A stretch of 6,889 bases of DNA, from positions 1-6,889 of the forward strand of contig DEBL01000175.1 of NCBI GenBank assembly GCA_002348535.1, written 5' to 3'. Of this stretch, positions 1-5,535 are shown in pieces (position 1 is the stretch's first letter; every line of letters begins with the position of its first letter). A program made the translations under genes and the position numbers. Origin of the DNA: Deltaproteobacteria bacterium UBA2957 (GTDB taxonomy: Bacteria; Myxococcota_A; UBA796). The notes below the pieces were generated by a model. It was not told the origin of the DNA and did no database searches. It was given only the letters and a program-made list of their open reading frames with translations.

Positions 1-1133
1 TCGCTGCCTTTTCCAGCCCCTATCAGGTCATTCCAGCGGCAATAGTAGTGACCGCAATGGTGGCGATGTCTCCGGACCGTCGTCTGGGTGGGCTGACCTT
101 CGTGCTCGTGTGCGTGCTGAGTTGTTGCTACTGGTACTACACGGGTCCGCAGCCACAGCCGGGCGGTGAGTGCGGGCCGACGAGCGGGACCATGCCGTTG
201 GTGATTGCGGAGTTGTTTGGGTTCACCGGGGCCATCGATGCCGAGATGCCCTTTCGGCCCGACCGATGGTCGTCGTTCGGCGCGACGATCGCCGACCCGA
301 TTCAGCGCACCCGGTCGATCGATGTGCACAACCTCAATGTGGCGCCCGGGTCGGGCTATTTGGGTATCGTCCCCTTGGTGCTGGGTGCGGTTGGACTCTG
401 GCGAGTCCGAGAGACTGGATGGTCTCGGCCGCTTGCGGTGGGGGCGATGGGGTGTGCGATCTTGGCGTTGGGTCCCGAACTCAGCGTTGTTCGCGGAAGC
501 GCAATCAACCTGCCCCTGCCGGCCGATGTGTTTGACCTCTTCCCCGGGTTGAGTCAGATGGGGACAACCCTCCGATTCATGTCCGGTGCGGCATTTGTGA
601 TGGTTGTCGGGTTGGCTTTCTTTGTGCATGGAATGCGGAACGCAGGGCGATGGGCCGTGGTTGTGGTCATCGCCCTGTTCGGAGACTGGGCCCTCGGTAC
701 CGTCTCCGATGTGCCCATGCGCGCTCGTTCGTATCGGTTGCCGGCAGGGTTCGATGCACTCCCCGATGAGGGAGCGGTCATCACCGTTCCGATTCAAGAA
801 CGCGTGAGCCCCGAGGCGCACCTGTGGATGGGTGCCATCCTTGAACGGGACGTTGTGGGCTACTGTGACCAGTCAATCAAGGAATATGCCAAGGCGTACA
901 GCATCATTGATTACGTGCAGGGGGGACGTCCACCCGAAAGCGCCATGATTCGGTCTGATTTCTCCCGCCTTCGGGATGCCGGCATTGGGTATGTCGCCTT
1001 CATGGTGGCTGAGCCGGGAGCAGACCGGTTTAAGCGTGCGGCGCAGCAACTGACGTTTGCGTTTGGCTCCCCCGATGCCGTTGGCGACGGCATCATTGGA
1101 TATCGAACGGACCGCTCATCCCCCGAGCAGTGA
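1..1133 (+). CDS. Polytopic membrane protein, GT-C/YfhO-like, 5'-truncated by window edge
   Basis: The reading frame is open from base 3 to a TGA at 1131-1133 with no stop before the left edge. The GTG at 48 is therefore probably internal and the real start lies outside the window. About 376 residues are visible. Hydrophobic, probably membrane-spanning stretches lie near bases 30-70, 90-140, 345-410, 430-490, 565-635 and 645-690. They are followed by a soluble C-terminal domain of roughly 130 residues. A GYLG motif (about 354-365), an ALGPEL segment (about 465-480) and a PGLSQMGTTLRF segment (about 545-580) resemble the ALGP and PG..MR.P.RF signatures of large bacterial YfhO/GT-C-type membrane proteins. 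The tail segment DAGIGYVAFM matches the 'GVxYVVxH'-style end of such proteins. A role in cell-envelope glycan assembly is inference from family style; no catalytic residue can be assigned because the N-terminal half is missing. The gene ends inside the 3' end of the opposing crotonase gene. Confidence 0.75.
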   Translation, partial: AAFSSPYQVIPAAIVVTAMVAMSPDRRLGGLTFVLVCVLSCCYWYYTGPQPQPGGECGPTSGTMPLVIAELFGFTGAIDAEMPFRPDRWSSFGATIADPIQRTRSIDVHNLNVAPGSGYLGIVPLVLGAVGLWRVRETGWSRPLAVGAMGCAILALGPELSVVRGSAINLPLPADVFDLFPGLSQMGTTLRFMSGAAFVMVVGLAFFVHGMRNAGRWAVVVVIALFGDWALGTVSDVPMRARSYRLPAGFDALPDEGAVITVPIQERVSPEAHLWMGAILERDVVGYCDQSIKEYAKAYSIIDYVQGGRPPESAMIRSDFSRLRDAGIGYVAFMVAEPGADRFKRAAQQLTFAFGSPDAVGDGIIGYRTDRSSPEQ

Positions 1134-1817
1134 CGCGATCATGGCTTTCAGCTCTGGACTGGTCCAGTAGGGGACAACCTCGGCCCTGAAGGCCTCTTCT
1201 TCGGCAGCCGTGGCGTCCATGATGCCTCCGCGAAGGTCTTTCTTTGCGGCAGCATAGGCATCCACTGGATGGCGGGCGAGTGTTGCGAGCGTTGCGGCGG
1301 CATCGGTTTTCGGGTCGTCGGAGACGGCATGGATGAGTCCGAGCGCCGCGGCCTCTTGGGGCGCGTACAGCCGGGCGCCGAGGGTGACTTCCGTGAGGTT
1401 CTGGGGGCTTACCGATGCCTTCACAAAGCGCAGCAGTGCCGGAGGAAAGCGCAGACCAAGAGCCACTTCGTTGAGTCCAATGCGGGCTTTGGGATTCGCG
1501 GTGGCAATGGAACGGTCGCAGCACATCGCGAGGATGCACCCGCCGGCGATCGCATGGCCGTTCACCGCAGCCACGGTGGGTCCCGGATACAGCCAAACCC
1601 GTCTGAAGAACGCAACCAGTCGGTCGAGGAAAGCCGTCATGCCCTCGGCATCAAGGCTCGCGACCTCCTTTAGGTTGAGCCCCGCAGAGAAGGCATCGCC
1701 CGCGCCCGTAAACAGCAATGGGGCGCCATTCGCCTCATCGATGCGCTCAGTGAGTTGCGCCATCAACTGGGTTCCGAGTGCATTTTTTCCGGGGCCTGAG
1801 ATTTCAATTTCAACCAT
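1116..1817 (-). CDS. Enoyl-CoA hydratase/isomerase (crotonase) family protein
   Basis: This 233-residue crotonase-fold protein probably acts in the cytoplasm on an acyl-CoA thioester, by hydration or isomerisation of a double bond. The two backbone-NH oxyanion-hole segments are visible: FSAGLNL (residues 43-49) and NGHAIAGG (86-93). E117 in GLNEVALG aligns with Glu144 of rat enoyl-CoA hydratase, and E143 in LTEVTLGARL aligns with Glu164. Both acid/base residues thus appear kept, which favours hydratase chemistry, though substrate cannot be read from sequence. The ATG at 1817 was chosen because GAGG sits 6 nt upstream and the protein immediately reads as crotonase. The frame stays open upstream to 1901, but the added residues are basic and unlike the family. 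The N-terminus is about 10-20 residues shorter than in typical 255-260-residue members. It is a single-gene unit, divergent from the GT-C/TPR gene and overlapping the left-hand gene by 18 bp at its 3' end. Confidence 0.9.
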   Translation of the reverse strand: MVEIEISGPGKNALGTQLMAQLTERIDEANGAPLLFTGAGDAFSAGLNLKEVASLDAEGMTAFLDRLVAFFRRVWLYPGPTVAAVNGHAIAGGCILAMCCDRSIATANPKARIGLNEVALGLRFPPALLRFVKASVSPQNLTEVTLGARLYAPQEAAALGLIHAVSDDPKTDAAATLATLARHPVDAYAAAKKDLRGGIMDATAAEEEAFRAEVVPYWTSPELKAMIASLLGG

Positions 1818-1823
1818 TGCTTT

Positions 1824-1827
1824 CCTC
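1824..1827 (-). promoter_or_regulatory. Ribosome binding site of the crotonase gene
   Basis: Read on the minus strand, GAGG followed by AAAGCA leads into the ATG at 1817. The 6-nt spacing is near ideal and decides the start against longer in-frame options up to 1901. Confidence 0.7.
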
Positions 1828-1934
1828 GAGGTTTTGGGGGTCCCTATCCGGTTCCGAGCGTGCTTCCGAGCCCTTTCGGTACGCAAGAAGATCCGCATCA
1901 TGACGGTCTTGAGTTGGGTAGGGAGTGCACGGGA

Positions 1935-1950
1935 TTCCCACAGATGGGAA
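1935..1950. repeat. Perfect 6-bp inverted repeat, possible operator
   Basis: TTCCCA, a CAGA spacer, then TGGGAA form a perfect dyad of two 6-bp arms with a 4-bp gap. It lies 50 bp upstream of the GT-C/TPR start and 118 bp upstream of the crotonase start, where a dimeric repressor or activator could act. A second, overlapping dyad pairs ATGGG (1944-1948) with CCCAT (1956-1960). No known regulator consensus was recognised, and short dyads do occur by chance. Confidence 0.3.
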
Positions 1951-1977
1951 GATGCCCCATGGCTGACTTGGTGCGAG

Positions 1978-1993
1978 ACCCCTGTCGTGGGGT
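1978..1993 (+). promoter_or_regulatory. Small hairpin overlapping the GT-C/TPR Shine-Dalgarno
   Basis: ACCCC (1978-1982) can pair with GGGGT (1989-1993) across a 6-nt loop. The 3' arm covers the first three bases of the likely Shine-Dalgarno GGTGA at 1991-1995, so the stem could mask ribosome binding. It is only 5 bp but mostly G-C. Confidence 0.3.
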
Positions 1994-1995
1994 GA
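1991..1995 (+). promoter_or_regulatory. Ribosome binding site of the GT-C/TPR gene
   Basis: GGTGA ends 4 nt before the ATG at 2000, matching the 3' part of the AGGAGGTGA consensus at correct spacing. A TGA at 1964-1966 closes the frame upstream with no ATG, GTG or TTG in between, so this start is well supported. Confidence 0.55.
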
Positions 1996-1999
1996 ACGG

Positions 2000-4060
2000 A
2001 TGAGGCGGGTTTCGTCGTGGTTGTCGCGGCAGGCTACCGTCCTGTTCTGCTGCCTGCTCGGAGCCATCCTTCGATTGTTGTGGCTGCGCGAGGCCGAGAC
2101 GGAGGCGTTTTTCTACGCTCATGTGCAAGACTCCGCTGTGTATCATGAGTTCGCGCAGCGTGTTCTTGCGGGAGAGCTTCCGCTCGATGAAGCCTTTGTG
2201 GTCCCGCCCTTGTACGGGCTGCTCCTCGGGGGTGCATACGCGACCATCGGAGTCGACCCGGGTCCAATCTACCTGCTTCAGATTGGGCTAAGTGTGGTGA
2301 CGATAGCGCTGGCTGTGCGGCTGGGTCGGAGCCTGTTTGGGCGCAGCGGAGCCATGGTTGCCGGCCTCACAGCGGCGTTGCACCCAGTGTCCATTGTCTA
2401 CGACGTGCGGCTGCTGGGTGTGAGTTTGGCGACAGTGTTGCTCCTGACGACTGCGACACTGGCTCATCGTGCATGGCGGAGCGGCCGTTCCGTTGACTGG
2501 TGCCTCCCCGGACTCACCCTCGGGTGTGCGGGCATGGTGCAGGGTCACCTCTTGCTTGCAACGATTCCGCTCGCCGTTGCCGCGGTGTGGCGCGGTCGTT
2601 TGCGATGCTTCTTGCCTCTTATTCTGGCCGTCGGTTTGGCCGTCGCCCCATCGGTGTGGCACAACCATCGTGCATCGGGTGAGGTAACGGTGGGCGCCCT
2701 TGGTGGAGGCATAACCGCCTATCGGGGCAACAACCCGTACATGCAAACCGCACCGGTGCAGCCCTTTCGATTACCCGCCGCGTCGGACGAGGTCTTGAAC
2801 AAGGCGGCCTTGATTGCACGGATCGAGACTGAGGTCGATCTCACCGACGCGCAAGCGGATCGATATTGGCTCGTTCGAGCCCTGAAGCACGCGATTGAGT
2901 CGCCCAAGCGAGCGGCGGGTCTCGCGATGCGAAAAGTGACCCAAGTGTTTGACCACCGCGACCAGACCGTCGGTTTTGACCCCGAGGTCGTGGCGCAGTC
3001 AAGCGCGACGCTGCGTTGGATTCCTCCCATCTTGGTGCCCGTCGGATTGCTGGCTATCCTCGGTCTGGTCGGAACGCGTCGCGCCCGAGATGGTGCGGTG
3101 TTTGCACTCACCGGCGGCACGATCCTCGGGATGGTCGCGGTCTTTGTGATTGCGCCCTACCGCACGCCGCTGGTCCCGCTGCTTGGCGTCTATGCGGGCG
3201 GCGGCATCGCTGTGTTGGTGCGATCCCTTCGTTCTCGGGGCCGGAGTTCGTTCGTTGGCTGGTGCATCGTGAGTGCAGGGGCCATCGGTGTTCTCAGCGC
3301 TGGTCCGACGGCGCCGTTCCTGCCGTGGAATGCGTGGGTGGATTCGCCGTCGCCACCGGAGTGTGCCATCGAGGTTCAGGTTCCCACCAAAGCGTCAGTC
3401 GAGTCACGCTTTCACATGGGGGTCTTCGCCTTGAATCATGGGCGTCTGAAGGACGCTGAGGAAGCGATGTGGTCGGTCCTAAAAGAGGAGGCATCGCACA
3501 CTGCAGCGGGAGTAAACCTGAGCGGCCTGCTGCTGCAGCGCGGCGCAACACGGGAGGCTGAACAGATTGCCAAGATGATGGTCGAGGTGGATGCATGCGA
3601 CGACAAGGCGTGGTCCAACTTGGCCACGGCCCAGCTTCGGTCACGGGAGTTTGCATCCGCACGCATGTCCGCATCCAAGGCGACGAGCATCGATCCGTAC
3701 AACCCAGGATACTGGTCGTTGCTCGGGGAAGCCGAGCTGGCGTTGGGCCAATCCAGAGAAGCTCAGTCGTTGTTTGAGCGAACGGTGCGGTGGGCACCGG
3801 AATTTTGGCAGGCGCGCGCTCGACTTGGGCGCATGTACTTTTCGGCGGGACGCTACGAAGAAGCCTCCAAGCATCTGCAGGTCGCCGTAAAGGCGCAGCC
3901 CGGGCGGGAAGAGTTGGTGGGCTTGCTTGGTCTTGCTGAGGTCGCACTGGGCAATCCAGATGGCGCGCGATCGCTGCTGCGCGCGGCCGTGAAGTCGGGT
4001 CAGCGCGGACCTACCCTGACCGCTCTGGCGCGGGCGCTCGCATCAGCCAAGTCGCCGTGA
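2000..4060 (+). CDS. GT-C-like (family 39-type) membrane glycosyltransferase with C-terminal TPR array
   Basis: A 686-residue protein with two parts. Residues 1-440 are a polytopic membrane domain with about ten predicted spans. The first extracytoplasmic loop carries D44 in HVQDSAVYHE and continues into VVPPLYGLLLGGAY. This is the arrangement of GT-39/ArnT-type GT-C enzymes, whose first-loop acidic residue takes part in catalysis on a lipid-linked sugar donor. GGGITAYRGNNP (235-246) and PYRTPLVPLL (386-395) also match this group's style. Residues 467-669 contain about six TPR-like repeats of 33-34 residues, for example near 535-567, 568-601 and 602-635. By analogy with other GT-C enzymes the TPR tail is probably periplasmic and may bind an acceptor or partner protein. 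Donor and acceptor cannot be deduced. The gene stands alone, divergent from the crotonase gene, and its last 18 bp overlap the HTTM gene. Glycosyltransferase activity is inference from fold-level resemblance; the TPR assignment is firmer. Confidence 0.8.
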   Translation: MRRVSSWLSRQATVLFCCLLGAILRLLWLREAETEAFFYAHVQDSAVYHEFAQRVLAGELPLDEAFVVPPLYGLLLGGAYATIGVDPGPIYLLQIGLSVVTIALAVRLGRSLFGRSGAMVAGLTAALHPVSIVYDVRLLGVSLATVLLLTTATLAHRAWRSGRSVDWCLPGLTLGCAGMVQGHLLLATIPLAVAAVWRGRLRCFLPLILAVGLAVAPSVWHNHRASGEVTVGALGGGITAYRGNNPYMQTAPVQPFRLPAASDEVLNKAALIARIETEVDLTDAQADRYWLVRALKHAIESPKRAAGLAMRKVTQVFDHRDQTVGFDPEVVAQSSATLRWIPPILVPVGLLAILGLVGTRRARDGAVFALTGGTILGMVAVFVIAPYRTPLVPLLGVYAGGGIAVLVRSLRSRGRSSFVGWCIVSAGAIGVLSAGPTAPFLPWNAWVDSPSPPECAIEVQVPTKASVESRFHMGVFALNHGRLKDAEEAMWSVLKEEASHTAAGVNLSGLLLQRGATREAEQIAKMMVEVDACDDKAWSNLATAQLRSREFASARMSASKATSIDPYNPGYWSLLGEAELALGQSREAQSLFERTVRWAPEFWQARARLGRMYFSAGRYEEASKHLQVAVKAQPGREELVGLLGLAEVALGNPDGARSLLRAAVKSGQRGPTLTALARALASAKSP

Positions 4061-4912
4061 GGGTGCCGGGCGAAACAGAGTTCGACCCAATACGGGAGCG
4101 AGAACGACCGGGTAAAGCGCGAGCATTCCGGGGCTGAACATGCCCAGCGACATGCTTGCCCAGATGCCCAGATGCATCAGCACACCTCCGATGGCCCAGA
4201 GGGGTCCCCACCGAGTCAACAGGAGGATGCTCGACACCTCAAGCAGGATCGTCGCGATGCCCAGCACTCGAAACAGAACCGGGAATTGAGCCCAAAAGTC
4301 CGGGTCGAGCGTACTCGCCATGGGATCGATAAGGATTCGAAGAAGAGGGGGGTCAGCGGTCAGGGAGAACCACTCGGGCTGCTGAATGAGCTTTGCAATG
4401 CCGGCCGATGTGTAGACCAACACAAGAAACAGGCGCAAAAAATGCTCCGGCCAAGCCGGAACGCTGGCCAAGCGCTTCCGGCCCCACGCAAATGCGCCAT
4501 CCGCACCGCTGAACAGCAGGATCAGCAGCGCGGTTCGAATCAGGCGGTCGATCGCGCGATCACCGGGCGGAAAGACGTGCCCAAGCTGCGCGTACGCGAG
4601 CACACCCACGACGATGGCGGGGCGCATCCAACGTCCGATCATGATGAGCGCCATGCAGAGTACGGTCGTAGAGAATGCGACCCACGGCCCGTTCGGTCCG
4701 AACCATTCCCACACCACTGCGTGGGGACTCTCGATGCGGTTGAGGCCCCCCTCGGCATAGGGTGTGAACACGTCCCAGAGCAGACCCAGTTGCGCCAGCC
4801 GAGCGAGGTCAGCCAAGACACACAGCGGTAACGCAATGCGCACCAAGGCCAGCGGCCGCGGGTCCACCGCTCGATCCAACCAGCGAGTCCACGCGCTCCA
4901 CAGGGGCTTCAT
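4043..4912 (-). CDS. HTTM-domain membrane protein (vitamin K-dependent gamma-carboxylase-like)
   Basis: This 289-residue integral membrane protein has about eight hydrophobic segments (roughly 21-45, 74-93, 98-116, 126-138, 158-178, 212-233, 237-258 and 260-278). The opening DPRPLALVRIALPLCVLADL (17-36), the central YTSAGIAKL (167-175) with W181 shortly after, and MHLGIWASMSLGMF (246-259) fit the HTTM family. That family is related to the membrane part of vitamin K-dependent gamma-glutamyl carboxylase and includes SdpB of toxin systems. K174 in AGIAKL lines up with the catalytic-base lysine (Lys218) in AGVKKL of human carboxylase, so enzymatic activity is possible. The ATG at 4912 overlaps the upstream gene's stop as ATGA, with GGAAGA upstream as a weak ribosome site. 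A longer in-frame start at 4993 would lie wholly within the upstream gene and adds non-family sequence. Its substrate is unknown. It overlaps the GT-C/TPR gene by 18 bp at the 3' end. Confidence 0.85.
   Translation of the reverse strand: MKPLWSAWTRWLDRAVDPRPLALVRIALPLCVLADLARLAQLGLLWDVFTPYAEGGLNRIESPHAVVWEWFGPNGPWVAFSTTVLCMALIMIGRWMRPAIVVGVLAYAQLGHVFPPGDRAIDRLIRTALLILLFSGADGAFAWGRKRLASVPAWPEHFLRLFLVLVYTSAGIAKLIQQPEWFSLTADPPLLRILIDPMASTLDPDFWAQFPVLFRVLGIATILLEVSSILLLTRWGPLWAIGGVLMHLGIWASMSLGMFSPGMLALYPVVLAPVLGRTLFRPAPSRRLG
4909..4912 (-). other. ATGA stop/start overlap coupling the two-gene operon
   Basis: On the minus strand the HTTM start codon ATG (4912-4910) shares bases with the TGA stop (4911-4909) of the upstream 194-residue gene. 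Such 4-bp overlaps usually mean translational coupling and fixed stoichiometry. Confidence 0.85.
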
Positions 4913-5493
4913 GGCGAGTCTTCCAGCGCCCAATCGGGACCTGTGGCCGTCATGCTGTGGTGCACCGCGGGGGTTTTGCCACGGCGTGCCCATACCGAAC
5001 GAATTTCAACGCGGGATGCATCGGGGAAGTCTTGGGTCGCCAGTTGCACAATCAGTCGACCAATCCCAAGCCGGTTTCGTGCCTTCTTTCGGACCACGAG
5101 GCTCTCCGCCATGGGTCGGATTCTCCGGTTGCGGAACACGCTTTCGCGCCAGTCGTATTCGGGGTCTCCTGTGCGATACACCAGTGCGGTGTCCACCCAC
5201 ACCTCCATCCGCCGTATCGGTCGGGGCCCATCGCGGTACAGGTGCCACGATTGAGCCACACGGAACACCGGCTGAATCCCGCGTATGGGGGTGATGATCG
5301 GTTCGCGTATCCGCTGCAGAATGCCCGCGGAAACGTTCAAGCTCGTCCATGGCTCGCCCCACCGCTGCTGATGCGCTGCGCGGGCTTGGGGTGTGGAGAG
5401 GTACCCTTTGGGCACGAACGATGCACCGGGCATCGCCAGCCAGATCAATGCGAAGGCGGCGAGGGGAACCAAGGTTGCACGGAGCGTTTTCAT
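4909..5493 (-). CDS. Membrane-anchored or exported protein of unknown function, partner of HTTM gene
   Basis: I do not recognise this 194-residue protein as a named family. Residues 7-24 (TLVPLAAFALIWLAMPGA) form an N-terminal hydrophobic segment after a short basic start, consistent with a signal anchor or signal peptide. The rest is soluble, rich in Arg and aromatic residues. It includes VFRVAQSWHLYRDGP (76-90), an acidic/aromatic patch DPEYDWRESVF (110-120) and a basic stretch around 121-146. The Q-S-W-x-[LM]-[YF] pattern is reminiscent of small proteins found next to HTTM proteins (SdpA/DUF5819 style), but this is a resemblance by eye only. Its TGA overlaps the HTTM ATG as ATGA, so the two are probably co-translated and work together at the membrane. 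The start ATG at 5493 has GAGG 13 nt upstream, which is long spacing; the signal-like N-terminus supports it. Confidence 0.75.
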   Translation of the reverse strand: MKTLRATLVPLAAFALIWLAMPGASFVPKGYLSTPQARAAHQQRWGEPWTSLNVSAGILQRIREPIITPIRGIQPVFRVAQSWHLYRDGPRPIRRMEVWVDTALVYRTGDPEYDWRESVFRNRRIRPMAESLVVRKKARNRLGIGRLIVQLATQDFPDASRVEIRSVWARRGKTPAVHHSMTATGPDWALEDSP

Positions 5494-5495
5494 CG

Positions 5496-5501
5496 TTGAC
5501 A
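5496..5501 (+). promoter_or_regulatory. Possible -35 element for xseA
   Basis: TTGACA is a perfect sigma-70 -35 hexamer, starting 3 bp outside the start codon of the divergent gene. Windows 16-19 bp downstream (around 5518-5526, AAGGTTAA) hold no good -10; the best partial match, GTTAAG at 5522-5527, needs a 20-bp spacer. If used, transcription would begin at or just before the xseA ATG. Confidence 0.25.
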
Positions 5502-5530
5502 GGGTACCTCAGTCCAAGAAGGTTAAGCGC

Positions 5531-5535
5531 AGGAG
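5531..5535 (+). promoter_or_regulatory. Shine-Dalgarno-like AGGAG directly abutting the xseA start
   Basis: AGGAG touches the ATG at 5536 with no spacer, while a second candidate GAAGG (5518-5522) is 13 nt away. Neither is optimally placed. A TAA at 5524-5526 rules out any earlier in-frame start, and the family N-terminus begins right after 5536. Confidence 0.35.

Larger units (their letters stand above)
1818..1999. promoter_or_regulatory. Divergent intergenic region between crotonase and GT-C/TPR genes
   Basis: This 182-bp stretch is the only sizeable non-coding region in the window and must hold the promoters of both flanking genes. I see no convincing -35/-10 pair on either strand; TTGAGT at 1909-1914 has no good -10 downstream. 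It contains the inverted repeats described separately at 1935-1950 and 1978-1993. In-frame extensions of the flanking genes into it do not resemble their families. Confidence 0.5.

Noticed and set aside
1333..1995. Plus-strand open frame of 220 codons opposite the crotonase gene
   Set aside because: It is antisense to a clear crotonase, with low-complexity Ser/Arg/Pro composition and no domain.
1898..2146. Minus-strand open frame of 82 codons across the divergent intergenic region
   Set aside because: Most of it is antisense to the GT-C/TPR N-terminus; no ribosome site or domain was seen.
3294..3947. Minus-strand open frame of 217 codons opposite the TPR region
   Set aside because: It is antisense to well-defined TPR repeats, with Pro/Arg-rich composition typical of shadow frames.
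4172..4831. Plus-strand open frame of 219 codons opposite the HTTM gene
   Set aside because: It is a hydrophilic shadow of a membrane protein read backwards, with no family resemblance.
5398..5510. Inverted 10-mer GAGGTACCCT (5398-5407) and AGGGTACCTC (5501-5510)
   Set aside because: The core GGTACC is itself a palindrome, which inflates matches. One copy is coding, and there is no further repeat structure.
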